DNA of 51,227 nucleotides from contig JAGCJL010000089.1 in assembly GCA_017647975.1 (NCBI GenBank), positions 1 through 51,227 of the forward strand, in the 5' to 3' direction. The position numbers and the translations under genes are program-made. Each line of letters opens with the position of its first letter. Positions within the stretch are counted from its first letter, which is position 1. The DNA is from Bacteroidaceae bacterium. Its GTDB lineage: Bacteria; Bacteroidota; Bacteroidia; Bacteroidales; Bacteroidaceae. Under the pieces are notes generated by a model. It saw only the letters and a list, made by a program, of their open reading frames with translations, searched no databases and was not told the origin of the DNA. Below, in pieces: positions 8,413 to 16,601 of this stretch.

Positions 8413-9159
8413 ATGGAACGATATTTTAACATTCGATACGAATTTGACATTCCTACAATACATGAAAGTATTGCACGACAGGTGGAGCTTGGGGAACCGG
8501 GTTACATTTGCGTTGCTGACGGTAATGTATTAAACATGGTCAATCGCAAGAATTTCTATAAAGAAGTTATAGACGGTAGTATCTTCTCCATTTGTGACAG
8601 TAGTTGGGTGCCCATATTCATTAGATGGATATACGGTTACGAGCGTCAGTACTATTGCGGTAATGACATTTTTACAGAAATAGTAAATAGCCGCAAATAC
8701 AAGATGGCTTTCTTGGGTACAAAACAGAGAATCCTTGACGGTCTAAAGGCAAATCTTGTAGAGATAGACCCTAAAATAGCAGATATGTTGTTCTACGAAC
8801 TTCCTTTCTGCAATGTTGATGATTTTGATTATGCCGGTATTGCCGACATGATAAACAAGAACGATGCTGACATCATTTGGATTGCTTTAGGTGCTCCAAA
8901 ACAGGAGATTTTCATGAGCAAACTGAAACCGCACTTGAAAAGAGGTGTCATAATCTCTGTTGGAGCAGTATTCAAGTTTAACTGCGGATTGCCCGATATC
9001 CCCAAACGAAGCCCGGAATGGTTACGCAAACACCACCTTGAATTCCTGCATCGCATATTCAAGGAGCCCAAGAAACAGATTAAGCGTTGTTGGGGTATTG
9101 TAGTAACATTGCCCAGAATATTGAATCAAGAATGGAGACTTAAAAATAAAAAGAAATGA
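8413..9159 (+). CDS. WecG/TagA/CpsF family glycosyltransferase
   Basis: 248 residues, the usual size for the GT26 family. Seen motifs are the ADGNVLNMV stretch near the start, GAPKQE in the middle, and the late VGAVFKFNCG with KRSPEWLRKHHLEFLHRIFKEP, which is the family's C-terminal signature. These enzymes add the second sugar (for example ManNAc-type) to a lipid-linked first sugar in the cytoplasm, feeding teichoic acid, enterobacterial common antigen or capsule/O-antigen. Here the gene stands alone with its own promoter and terminator, some 18.5 kb from the polysaccharide cluster. Donor and acceptor cannot be read from sequence. Confidence 0.9.
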   Translation: MERYFNIRYEFDIPTIHESIARQVELGEPGYICVADGNVLNMVNRKNFYKEVIDGSIFSICDSSWVPIFIRWIYGYERQYYCGNDIFTEIVNSRKYKMAFLGTKQRILDGLKANLVEIDPKIADMLFYELPFCNVDDFDYAGIADMINKNDADIIWIALGAPKQEIFMSKLKPHLKRGVIISVGAVFKFNCGLPDIPKRSPEWLRKHHLEFLHRIFKEPKKQIKRCWGIVVTLPRILNQEWRLKNKKK

Positions 9160-9188
9160 TTCGGAAAAAATCCGAATCATTTCTTTTT
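9148..9188 (+). terminator. Terminator after the WecG-type gene
   Basis: An 18-bp perfect stem, 9148-9165 with 9171-9188, has loop AAAAA and a T-rich 3' arm. It overlaps the TGA stop codon at 9157-9159. Confidence 0.9.
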
Positions 9189-9261
9189 ATATAATATAAG
9201 GTATATAGCCTGTTCTAAGAAAAAATAGTTGAAAAAAGAGCCTTTTTAAGCAAAAATGTAT

Positions 9262-9269
9262 TATCTTTG
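9262..9269 (+). promoter_or_regulatory. -7 element of rpsP
   Basis: TATCTTTG is an exact -7 match. No clear TTTG lies 19-21 bases upstream, only a T-run at 9243-9247. Transcription should begin near 9276. Confidence 0.65.
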
Positions 9270-9274
9270 CACCG

Positions 9275-9291
9275 CCGATACGAGATATCGG
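9275..9291 (+). promoter_or_regulatory. Hairpin at the very start of the rpsP leader
   Basis: CCGATA at 9275-9280 pairs with TATCGG at 9286-9291 around loop CGAGA. It lies at the predicted transcript start, about 40 nt before the rpsP start codon. It could stabilise the 5' end or take part in ribosomal-protein control; neither is shown. Confidence 0.45.
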
Positions 9292-9329
9292 ATAACTCAA
9301 ATCATTAACCATTAAAAACAGATTAAAAA

Positions 9330-9893
9330 ATGGCAACAAAAATCAGACTACAGAGAAGAGGTCGTAAACACTACGCATTCTACTCTATCGTGATTGCAGA
9401 TTCGAGAGCTCCACGTGATGGAAAGTTCACCGAGAAAATCGGTACTTACAACCCCAACACTAACCCAGCTTCAGTAGAAATCAACTTCGAGAGAGCTTTG
9501 TGGTGGGTAAACAACGGTGCTACTCCAACTGACACTGTACGCAACATCCTTTCACGCGAAGGCGTTTACATGATGAAGCACTTGCAGGGCGGTGTTAAGA
9601 AAGGTGCATTTGACGAGGCTACAGCACAGGCTAAATTCGAGGCTTGGAAGAACGCTAAGGTAAACGCACTTAACGGTATTAAGAGTGCCGAAGAGCAGGC
9701 TAAACGTGACAACAAAAAGGCACGTTTGGAGGCTGAGAAAGAGGTAAATGCAGCTATTGCAAAGAAGGTAGCAGAGAAGAAAGCTGCTGAGGCTCTTGCA
9801 AAGGCTGAGGCAGAGGCTGCAGCCGCTGCTGAGGGTGCTGAAGCAACAGAAGCTCCTGCAGAGGAGGCTACTGAGGCTCCTGCAGAAGCTTAA
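9330..9893 (+). CDS. rpsP: 30S ribosomal protein S16 with long C-terminal extension
   Basis: 187 residues. The first 80 or so are the S16 fold ([23 protein letters not shown] is typical), which binds 16S rRNA and helps assemble the small subunit. From about residue 100 the protein continues as a charged Ala/Lys/Glu-rich helix and ends in repeated [18 protein letters not shown] sequence. E. coli S16 has only about 82 residues; such tails are common in Bacteroidetes. It is a single-gene unit with promoter at 9262 and a palindromic terminator at 9940. Confidence 0.96.
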   Translation: MATKIRLQRRGRKHYAFYSIVIADSRAPRDGKFTEKIGTYNPNTNPASVEINFERALWWVNNGATPTDTVRNILSREGVYMMKHLQGGVKKGAFDEATAQAKFEAWKNAKVNALNGIKSAEEQAKRDNKKARLEAEKEVNAAIAKKVAEKKAAEALAKAEAEAAAAAEGAEATEAPAEEATEAPAEA

Positions 9894-9939
9894 AAAGCCT
9901 TTTCCCCTAACAAGGGGATGCAGTAATGCTCAAAATAGA

Positions 9940-9965
9940 CAAGGATGTGCAATTGCACATCCTTG
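9940..9965. terminator. Two-way terminator between rpsP and ogt
   Basis: A perfect 26-base palindrome (arm CAAGGATGTGCAA) lies between the convergent rpsP and ogt genes and is followed by T-rich sequence. A smaller hairpin (TCCCCT with AGGGGA, 9903-9918) precedes it. Confidence 0.85.
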
Positions 9966-9987
9966 TTCTGTTTATATATAACGCATA

Positions 9988-10440
9988 TCACTTGCCACTT
10001 CGCTCCATATCCAGCAGAAACCGCTTCCGTTCAACACCGGCAGCAAAACCTGTAATTTTACCATTTTCACCCACTACTCTATGGCAAGGAATCACAAAGA
10101 GCAGTGGATTCCTATGACAAGCACCACCTACCGCACGCGAGGCACCTGGCTTGCCAATAGCTTTTGCTATATCGCCATAAGTACGTGTCTCACCATAAGG
10201 TATTTTACAAAGTTCCTGCCACACCCTGCATTGAAAAGGCGTACCATTCATAGACCAAGGAAAATCAAAAGAAAGACGCGAAGCATCAAGATACTCGTTT
10301 AACTGACGTACCACATCACACCTCTTGAAATCATCATCCACTGCTACATTTTCCTCAAACGAAATACCAACAACATTTTCGTTATTAAAAACAACCTTAA
10401 TAGTTCCTAAGAGGGTTTTACAAAAAACGGTTCTATCCAT
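9988..10440 (-). CDS. ogt: Methylated-DNA--[protein]-cysteine S-methyltransferase
   Basis: 150 residues. The active-site motif PCHRV places the acceptor Cys at 119; upstream are the helix-turn-helix DNA-binding part (GETRTYGDIAKAIGKPGASRAVG) and the N-hinge NP. The protein removes O6-alkyl groups from guanine by irreversible transfer to itself, so it is used once per lesion. There is a short N-terminal domain and no Ada regulatory domain, so it is the Ogt/AGT form. It converges with rpsP and diverges from the S41-like gene at 10585. Confidence 0.93.
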   Translation of the reverse strand: MDRTVFCKTLLGTIKVVFNNENVVGISFEENVAVDDDFKRCDVVRQLNEYLDASRLSFDFPWSMNGTPFQCRVWQELCKIPYGETRTYGDIAKAIGKPGASRAVGGACHRNPLLFVIPCHRVVGENGKITGFAAGVERKRFLLDMERSGK

Positions 10441-10463
10441 AACATTTCATACACAACCATTTG

Positions 10464-10471
10464 CAAATATA
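10464..10471 (-). promoter_or_regulatory. -7 element of ogt
   Basis: On the minus strand TATATTTG fits TAnnTTTG and would start transcription close to the ogt start codon at 10440. No TTTG -33 box is seen at the expected distance. Confidence 0.45.
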
Positions 10472-10525
10472 GTATTTTTGAATGGCAACGATACCACTAT
10501 AAGATACTATTTGACAAGACAATGC

Positions 10526-10556
10526 TTTGTACTTAGTACAAAATGGACTATTTTTG
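10526..10556 (+). promoter_or_regulatory. Promoter of the S41-like lipoprotein gene
   Basis: TTTG at 10526-10529 and TATTTTTG at 10549-10556 are 19 bases apart, an exact Bacteroidetes promoter. The predicted start near 10563 gives a leader of about 22 nt. Confidence 0.85.
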
Positions 10557-10584
10557 CACAACATAAGAGAAGAGTACAACATTT

Positions 10585-11817
10585 ATGAATACAACAAAAT
10601 ACATATCACTAATATTTGCTTTGCTGGCAACAATGCTAATAAGCTGTGGAGAGGACCGCACCGGAGAATACCTGGAAATGACACAGGAGAACCAATGGAT
10701 TTATTCCACCATGAAAGATGTATATCTTTGGGGAGAAGAGATTAAACAGCCTGAACATTCACAGTTCTTCAGCAACACATCAAAGTTCTTCTCTTCGCTA
10801 CTGAACAAGAATGACAAAGTTTCGTATTTCACCGATACCATAAAGAACGAAAGCTATGGCATATTGGCTACTTTCATGCGTGACCCGATAGCAGAGCAAC
10901 CAAGCAAAGTATATGCCCTTACACTCTTTGTGGAACCCGGTTCACCGGCTGACATCGCCGGCGTCAAACGTGGTACATGGATTTCGGGAGTAGATGGCAA
11001 GGAACTTACAATTTCAAACACCAATATCCTGATTAGTGGCAATGCGATAAAACTCACAACCGAGAAAATTGATTACAACGACGAAGAGATGCGTTATTTC
11101 TGGGAACAAAGCGATACATTAAACATGGGCAACGCTACAGAAATCACAAATCACAATATCTTATTTGACACCATTTATAGCATACGAGACAAAAAGGCCG
11201 GTTATATACTATGCAACAGTTTCAACGGTGAGGATTTTATTGAAAAAACAGAGAACATACTACTGAAATTCGCTACCGAAGAGGTTACAGATATTGTCCT
11301 GGACTTAAGATACAACAACGGTGGTTCCATAGCCAACGCTGCAACATTTGCAGGAGCATTAGTTCCAACGACATTACATGGCACTCCATTCGCAACACTC
11401 AAAAAGAGTGAAGAGATTGAGGACACCATATACAATTACATGTCAAGCAAAGCAAACCTCTGCGACAAGAGAATTTGTATAATAACAGGAAGCAGAACTT
11501 GTGGAGTTGCAGAACTGTTCATCAACTCGCTTAACAGTTCACGCAACATGTATGATGTATTAACCTTTGGAATAAACACTAAAGGTGACAATGTTATTGT
11601 GGGCACATTCAATTCACCATACGGTTTTGCTATTAACCCGGCCATTGCATTCATGCATTCAGCATCGGGGAGCATTCTATCCAGTGAAGGCGTGGTGGCA
11701 GACTACCCCATCAATGAATTAGAACAGATTGAACACATACAGCCATTAGGCAAAGAGCAGGAACACCTGCTTTACAGTACATTACATTTTATAGCCACAG
11801 ACATGATACCTCAATAA
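10585..11817 (+). CDS. S41-family-like lipoprotein lacking the catalytic Ser and Lys
   Basis: 410 residues with a lipoprotein signal (LISC, Cys21). The layout follows the Bacteroidetes lipoprotein branch of S41 proteases: an N-terminal domain (WIYSTMKDVYLWGEE), a PDZ-like part (EPGSPADIAGVKRG), and the core with VLDLRYNNGG. At the nucleophile position, where active members have S-A-S-A-S-E-L, this protein reads T-C-G-V-A-E-L, so the catalytic Ser is Gly307. At the general-base position, where members read Y-G-K-N-V, it reads K-G-D-N-V, so Lys is Asp335. The fold looks intact but it should not hydrolyse peptides by the family mechanism. A binding or scaffold role is inferred. It has its own promoter and terminator. 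Confidence 0.82.
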   Translation: MNTTKYISLIFALLATMLISCGEDRTGEYLEMTQENQWIYSTMKDVYLWGEEIKQPEHSQFFSNTSKFFSSLLNKNDKVSYFTDTIKNESYGILATFMRDPIAEQPSKVYALTLFVEPGSPADIAGVKRGTWISGVDGKELTISNTNILISGNAIKLTTEKIDYNDEEMRYFWEQSDTLNMGNATEITNHNILFDTIYSIRDKKAGYILCNSFNGEDFIEKTENILLKFATEEVTDIVLDLRYNNGGSIANAATFAGALVPTTLHGTPFATLKKSEEIEDTIYNYMSSKANLCDKRICIITGSRTCGVAELFINSLNSSRNMYDVLTFGINTKGDNVIVGTFNSPYGFAINPAIAFMHSASGSILSSEGVVADYPINELEQIEHIQPLGKEQEHLLYSTLHFIATDMIPQ

Positions 11818-11859
11818 AACAATAAACGACAACAGCGAACTGTTGTCGTTTATTGTTTT
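11816..11859. terminator. Two-way terminator after the S41-like gene
   Basis: A 20-bp perfect stem, 11816-11835 with 11840-11859, has loop CGAA and a T-rich right arm. It overlaps the TAA stop at 11815-11817 and also serves the converging DUF5606 gene. Confidence 0.92.
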
Positions 11860-11873
11860 ATTTAAAAAGCTGA

Positions 11874-12287
11874 TTACTCAGCAACCTCCTCTTCCGGTGT
11901 TGGGAAATCAACAATATTGTTTGCCACAAGAATGTTATACCATGAATACAACTTTTTGATGTGTGTCAAATAAACACGTTCTCTATCATAATCAGGCATT
12001 ATCTCCTCAAAATAGGCAACGAGTTCCTCGGGAGTTGCCACCTTCAAATCAAATGGCAATACAGCATTTTCCTTCTCATAAATCTTTGCAAAAACCTCAC
12101 GCAAAGGAACTTCCTCGGTATCGGTATATATTGCAATGTCGTCAAGCATCACCACCTTATCGGTATTATGCACAGGAATACGTTTTTTGGCAGCATCTAC
12201 CATTTCAACTATAATCATGTTGCGACCGCTTGACAAAAGACGGTACAGACCGGGCTTACCCGAGATTGTCAAAATTCTTTCAAACAT
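11874..12287 (-). CDS. DUF5606 family protein
   Basis: 137 residues, no signal peptide, cytoplasmic. The N-terminal ISGKPGLYRLLSSGRNMIIVE, then IPVHNTDKV and EEVPLREVF, are characteristic of a small Bacteroidetes-specific family (DUF5606, recalled from memory). The function is unknown. The N-terminal half looks like a small beta-barrel and the C-terminal half is helical. It is the last gene of the nusB-yajC-ybbR-coaE operon, 59 bases after coaE. Confidence 0.85.
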   Translation of the reverse strand: MFERILTISGKPGLYRLLSSGRNMIIVEMVDAAKKRIPVHNTDKVVMLDDIAIYTDTEEVPLREVFAKIYEKENAVLPFDLKVATPEELVAYFEEIMPDYDRERVYLTHIKKLYSWYNILVANNIVDFPTPEEEVAE

Positions 12288-12346
12288 ATCAGTTTATGTG
12301 TGTTAGTGTTTAAATATTTTTGTTAATGTTCTGCGAATATATATTT

Positions 12347-12961
12347 TCAATCTGAGACTGCAAAATTTGAAATACTTTTTAACTGCTCCAAAAGCAAAAT
12401 TACTTCAGGCAGTACAGGTTCGTCACCATCGTTGTAAATAGAATAATCCGAAAGCAACAATAATTCATCAGAAGACATCTGGTTATTCATGCGACTCTCA
12501 ACCTGAGAGCGACTCATGCCACTACGCTCTATCGTACGTCTGATAGCTGTCTCCCTATCGGCCCAGACAACAAGCACTTTATCAACGGAATCAATTACTC
12601 CCGATTCATACAATATTGCAGTTTCAACACCAACGACATCGCAATTTTGCTCCAAAGCCCAACGCTCAAAATCTTTTTTTACAACAGGATGTACCAAAGC
12701 ATTGACACGCCTTACATTCTCCTTGTCTATAAATATACGAGACGCGAGATAACTGCGATTTAATTGACCATTCTCGTCATAGCACTCTTCGCCAAACATT
12801 CGTTTCAAGGATTTAACAATAGTCTTATCCTTTACCATGAGCATCTTTGCCTTGGAATCACAATCATATACAGGAACACCAAGAATGCCGAATACACGAG
12901 ATACAACACTCTTTCCACTACCAATGGTTCCTGTTATTGCAAGTTTCAATACATTACTCAT
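12347..12961 (-). CDS. coaE: Dephospho-CoA kinase
   Basis: 204 residues. The P-loop GTIGSGKS lies at 11-18 and the typical VPVYDCDSKAK and HPVVKKDFERW segments follow. The enzyme phosphorylates the 3'-hydroxyl of dephospho-CoA with ATP, the last step of CoA synthesis, in the cytoplasm. Its start codon overlaps the end of the ybbR gene by 4 bases, so translation is probably coupled. Confidence 0.93.
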   Translation of the reverse strand: MSNVLKLAITGTIGSGKSVVSRVFGILGVPVYDCDSKAKMLMVKDKTIVKSLKRMFGEECYDENGQLNRSYLASRIFIDKENVRRVNALVHPVVKKDFERWALEQNCDVVGVETAILYESGVIDSVDKVLVVWADRETAIRRTIERSGMSRSQVESRMNNQMSSDELLLLSDYSIYNDGDEPVLPEVILLLEQLKSISNFAVSD

Positions 12962-13896
12962 AGTATATTACCAACTTTGACTACCGCCGGTTTAACAACA
13001 ATATTCTTGGCTAAAGAAGATGACTTGACAAGCATCAACTCGACATTTCCATTACCGGTCTTCAACAAATCATTATAATCGAGCTGAACGAGAAAATCAC
13101 CTGGGCCTATCATATCATAATGACTCTCAGAAACTTCAAAAGAGACCTCTACCTCTGTAGGCAACCACAAGGCATAGAAATGCAACGGGAAATTCTTCCT
13201 TTTAATGGGAACACGTACCTTTTTAACTTTAAGAGGAGATACCTCTACCTGTACTTTAACTTCGGCTGGTTCTACATTCATAAGTTCATCAGAGACTATG
13301 CGAACCATAAATTCCTTATCGCTCTTGAGATATTTCTTTACTATATATTCGGTATCTACACATGACATGCTCTCCAACTTCTCGGGAGTTGCCGAAACCA
13401 TTATATCGGAAGGGGTGATTTTTATATTTGATATCTCAAAATGTTCAGCAGTATCAAACTTACCATTCAGTCGCACAGGCAACAACTTACGATTCTGCTT
13501 TACATTGATATAAATGGTATCCTCGTTATAATGAACAATTGAAGAGGAAGATTCTACTGCCGCAGTGACCTGCTTCTTCAATACAGAAACAGGGAGCGAA
13601 AGAACTCCTTTCTGTTTTCTCAACTCAGAATAATCGACAACGACATCCATTTCCGAGCTTAGTTTATATCTCAGCAATGTTGTTCCACGATCGTGCAACC
13701 TGACACCGAACTCAATATCATCATCTACGAGTTCAATATTGTCGGGAAGGTTCTGAACAGTTACATAAAAAGGAATATCGGTCTCGTAATCTTCGTTCAG
13801 CACTTGCAGAAGCCAAAGACAACACGAGACCAACAAAAAGAACAGGAAAGTAAATAGACTATTTTCCTTGAACTTGTTGAAGAAATCTTTATTCAA
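12958..13896 (-). CDS. YbbR-like domain protein
   Basis: 312 residues. A single membrane segment at about 15-32 (SLFTFLFFLLVSCCLWLLQVL) is followed by an extracytoplasmic part made of repeated YbbR-type beta modules (DIPFYVTVQNLPDNIEL, then VRLNGKFDTAEHFEI). In Firmicutes YbbR (CdaR) proteins regulate the diadenylate cyclase CdaA. In Bacteroidetes the gene is usually found as here, between yajC and coaE, and its job is not established. There is a 4-base overlap with coaE and 23 bases to yajC. Confidence 0.83.
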   Translation of the reverse strand: MNKDFFNKFKENSLFTFLFFLLVSCCLWLLQVLNEDYETDIPFYVTVQNLPDNIELVDDDIEFGVRLHDRGTTLLRYKLSSEMDVVVDYSELRKQKGVLSLPVSVLKKQVTAAVESSSSIVHYNEDTIYINVKQNRKLLPVRLNGKFDTAEHFEISNIKITPSDIMVSATPEKLESMSCVDTEYIVKKYLKSDKEFMVRIVSDELMNVEPAEVKVQVEVSPLKVKKVRVPIKRKNFPLHFYALWLPTEVEVSFEVSESHYDMIGPGDFLVQLDYNDLLKTGNGNVELMLVKSSSLAKNIVVKPAVVKVGNIL

Positions 13897-13919
13897 AATA
13901 TTTCCTTTTACTATTTCAA

Positions 13920-14225
13920 TTACTGTTGCATTGCTTTTGGATTAGCAAAGACTACAGTAATATCTACGCGTACATTTACATTGTGTGCAATCTCAAGAAC
14001 AACAATACCATCATTGATTTCCTTGATTTTACCATAAATACCACCGCTGGTAACAACCTCCTGACCGGGTTGCAAACTACGACGGAAATTCTCGATTTCC
14101 TTCTGACGTTTACGCTGTGGACGTATCATCATAAAATACATTATGGCAATGATTATCACAAACATAAAGATTGGATTTGCCAAAAAACCGGATACTCCGG
14201 CAGGAGCTGCATTCAAAAATACCAT
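13920..14225 (-). CDS. yajC: Preprotein translocase subunit YajC
   Basis: 101 residues. One membrane segment (about 15-35) ends in the family signature YFMMIRPQRKRQKE, followed by a small cytoplasmic domain with PGQEVVTSGGIYGKI. YajC associates with SecDF-SecYEG in the inner membrane. It lies between nusB (22-base gap) and the ybbR gene, an arrangement common in Bacteroidales. Confidence 0.93.
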   Translation of the reverse strand: MVFLNAAPAGVSGFLANPIFMFVIIIAIMYFMMIRPQRKRQKEIENFRRSLQPGQEVVTSGGIYGKIKEINDGIVVLEIAHNVNVRVDITVVFANPKAMQQ

Positions 14226-14247
14226 ATTAAAATATCATTTAGTTAGA

Positions 14248-15171
14248 TTACTTATTCAATTTACCGCTTTCACGCAATTTCTTTGCAATAGAATCGAGCA
14301 AACCGTTTACAAACGAACCACTCTTTGCTGTGCTATAACATTTTGCAATCTCAACATATTCGTTGAGAGTAACTGACAAAGGAATATCTTCAAAATTCAT
14401 CAATTCAGCGAGTGCAACCTGCATTATCACAACATCCATAAATGCAAGACGAGACATATCCCAATTCTTGGAACTCTCACTCATGAGAGTACGATATTCC
14501 TCGGCATTTGTTATTGCTGATTTGAAGAGACGACGTGCATACTCCATGTCGGCAACATCCTTGTATTCGGGAAGCAACTGCTGGAACTCACCCTCTTCCT
14601 CCTCAAAACGCTTGATAGTCTTCATAACGAAAGTATCAACGATTGACTTGTCGTCGTTCCAGTAAAGGCTCTGCTCTTCGAGCAAAGAATCAAGTTCCTC
14701 GTTTTCAACAATAAATGCTTTATACAACTTACGCCACAACTCCTTGTCCTCTTCGTATGAAGATGTCTCCTGTGACATATACTCCTTATATATATCGCTA
14801 TCTTCTATTGTATCGAGCAGACGACGCAACAAATCAGAATTATCAACCCAGTTGAATTTGCTCTTCTCGGCAAATTTCACTAATTGCTGATTCTTCTCAA
14901 GCTGAGAAATAAAACGATTGTTTACAAACTTGAGATTGGGATTCAAGTCACTTTCTGTCGGACGTAGTTTCATGCTAAGGAAAGAAACTCTGTCGGCAGC
15001 ATAATGAGTGATGGCTGTCATCAACAACAGCAATTGATTGTAAAGGTCATATGCCTTCGAAAGACTGAAGAACACCTCATCTTCGGCAGCTTTCAAACTC
15101 TTGCCACTGTTTTTATAGTAGGCGTAAACAATCTGTATGACCTTAAGACGGATAAGAACTCTATTAATCAT
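14248..15171 (-). CDS. nusB: Transcription antitermination factor NusB (long Bacteroidetes form)
   Basis: 307 residues, about twice E. coli NusB (139). The N terminus MINRVLIRLKVIQIVYAYYK and the C-terminal NEYVEIAKCYSTAKSGSFVNGLLDSIAKKL match NusB; the middle is an acidic helical insertion usual for this phylum. NusB binds boxA RNA with S10 and prevents early termination of rRNA transcripts. It is the first gene of the minus-strand operon reaching to 11874. Confidence 0.92.
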   Translation of the reverse strand: MINRVLIRLKVIQIVYAYYKNSGKSLKAAEDEVFFSLSKAYDLYNQLLLLMTAITHYAADRVSFLSMKLRPTESDLNPNLKFVNNRFISQLEKNQQLVKFAEKSKFNWVDNSDLLRRLLDTIEDSDIYKEYMSQETSSYEEDKELWRKLYKAFIVENEELDSLLEEQSLYWNDDKSIVDTFVMKTIKRFEEEEGEFQQLLPEYKDVADMEYARRLFKSAITNAEEYRTLMSESSKNWDMSRLAFMDVVIMQVALAELMNFEDIPLSVTLNEYVEIAKCYSTAKSGSFVNGLLDSIAKKLRESGKLNK

Positions 15172-15494
15172 AAAACGCTTTTTCTGATTTTTTGCAAAGT
15201 TCGCATTTTATCGTGACACTGACAAGCAAAAAATAAACTTTATTTTTACATATTTAAAGATCAAGCAGACCTTAAGAGAACAAAACAACAGACAAAAAAG
15301 TTCACAAATGGGAGATTCTGATTCTAAAAAGAGCTGTCAAGTAGTTTTTTTGTAGAAAATTCGCACTTTTTTGGAACATTTTATTACAAATTGAGAAAAT
15401 TTAATCATATTTGTATTTGATAGTATTAAATAAGAAAAAACACAGGCCCTCCCGGCTATCAACGAAAAGGCCTACTAACTTAACCTACACAAAG
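15172..15494. other. Divergent intergenic region between nusB and the PUR-family gene
   Basis: No coding frame or strong hairpin is seen. For nusB, a weak -7 (GAACTTTG on the minus strand, 15195-15202) with CTTG 20 bases upstream is possible. For the rightward gene, CATATTTG at 15406-15413 differs from TAnnTTTG by one base and would give a leader of about 75 nt. The region is AT-rich with several T-runs. Confidence 0.45.
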
Positions 15495-15854
15495 ATGGAA
15501 GAAAACAGAAAGAGTGGAATTACCGAGAGTGAAAAAGAGATAGTATTCTCACAGACCATCAAAGCCGGCAAGAGAATTTACTACATTGACGTCAAGAAAA
15601 ACAGAAAGGACGAGATGTATCTCTCAATAACAGAGAGTAAAAAAATCGTTTCCGGAGAGAGTGAAAACCCAACATTCTCTTTTGAGAAGCATAAGATTTT
15701 CCTTTACCGCGAAGATTTTGCAAAATTCGCTAACAGCCTTAACGAAGCAATCAATTTTATTGTTGCCGAGCAGGGAGAATACCAGCCACAAAGCTACGAA
15801 GCACCTGCTACAGAAAACAATGATGACAAGCTCAATATAGATATTGATTTTTAA
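15495..15854 (+). CDS. PUR family DNA/RNA-binding protein (DUF3276)
   Basis: 119 residues from the ATG at 15495. The frame stays open to an upstream TTG at 15411, but that codon lies in the likely promoter and the extra residues (KKKHRPSRLSTK...) are not family-like, while MEENRKSG is a typical family start. The PUR-alpha-like beta-beta-beta-beta-alpha fold is seen in FSQTIKAGKRIYYIDVKKN, MYLSITESKK and FLYREDFAKFANSLNEAI; the acidic tail ends in DIDF. Family members bind single-stranded nucleic acid (BpuR in Borrelia is the studied relative). Its targets here are unknown. Confidence 0.88.
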   Translation: MEENRKSGITESEKEIVFSQTIKAGKRIYYIDVKKNRKDEMYLSITESKKIVSGESENPTFSFEKHKIFLYREDFAKFANSLNEAINFIVAEQGEYQPQSYEAPATENNDDKLNIDIDF

Positions 15855-15897
15855 GACTATATTTAACAGGTACAAGGAGTAATTCCGAATAAATAAA

Positions 15898-15929
15898 TTT
15901 GCATATTACAAACATAAAGCGTATCTTTG
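15898..15929 (+). promoter_or_regulatory. Promoter of the rplY-pth-hslR operon
   Basis: TTTG at 15898-15901 and TATCTTTG at 15922-15929 are separated by 20 bases, an exact consensus match. The leader to rplY is about 75 nt. Confidence 0.88.
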
Positions 15930-16010
15930 CATCCGCTTTAGAGACATCGTGTGATGGCGAATTAAGCAAAAGACAATTTTAATCTTAATTTAGAGTAACA
16001 CATTTTTACA

Positions 16011-16589
16011 ATGAAAACAATCAGCATTAACGGTTCAGCAAGAACCGAGGTAGGCAAAAAAGCTACCAACGCACTTCGCAACGCAGGTCTTGTACCTTGT
16101 AACCTTTACGGTGTAGAGAACGAAGCTTTGGCATTCAGTGTTCCAACAGAAGGTCTTCGCAAGCTTGTTTACACTCCAGATATCCACGTTGTTGACCTCA
16201 CAATCGACGGCAAAACAGTTAAGGCTATCATGAAGGAAATTCAGTTCCACCCTGTAAAGGACACTATCCTTCACGTAGATTTCTATCAGGTAACAGAGGA
16301 GAAACCTATCGTTATGGCAGTTCCTGTTAAGCTCGAAGGTCTTGCAGAGGGTGTACGTGCCGGTGGTAAGCTCGTTCAGGTTCAGCGTTACCTCAAGGTT
16401 AAGGCTCTTTACACAGCAATCCCTGAGATTCTTACTGTAAACGTATCAGCACTTGCTCTTGGTAAGTCAATCAAAGTTGGTGAACTTTCATACGAAGGTC
16501 TTGAGTTGGTATCAGCTAAGGAGTCACTCGTTTGTTCAGTTAAGACAACTCGTGCATCTGCAGCAGCTGCAGCAGCCGCTAGAAAATAA
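16011..16589 (+). CDS. rplY: 50S ribosomal protein L25/general stress protein Ctc
   Basis: 192 residues: the N-terminal L25 domain that binds 5S rRNA (about 1-95, ARTEVGKKATNALRNAGLVPCNLYG) plus the C-terminal CTC/TL5 beta domain (EKPIVMAVPVKLEGLAEGVRAGG), so it is the long Ctc form. It ends with a short poly-Ala stretch and RK. It is the first gene of an operon with pth (12-base gap) and hslR, all connected with ribosome function. Confidence 0.95.
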   Translation: MKTISINGSARTEVGKKATNALRNAGLVPCNLYGVENEALAFSVPTEGLRKLVYTPDIHVVDLTIDGKTVKAIMKEIQFHPVKDTILHVDFYQVTEEKPIVMAVPVKLEGLAEGVRAGGKLVQVQRYLKVKALYTAIPEILTVNVSALALGKSIKVGELSYEGLELVSAKESLVCSVKTTRASAAAAAAARK

Positions 16590-16601
16590 TAGACAGGTTG
16601 C

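Noticed and set aside
15411..15494. TTG start that would lengthen the DUF3276 protein by 28 residues
   Set aside because: The codon lies in the likely promoter, and the ATG at 15495 gives the normal family length and start.
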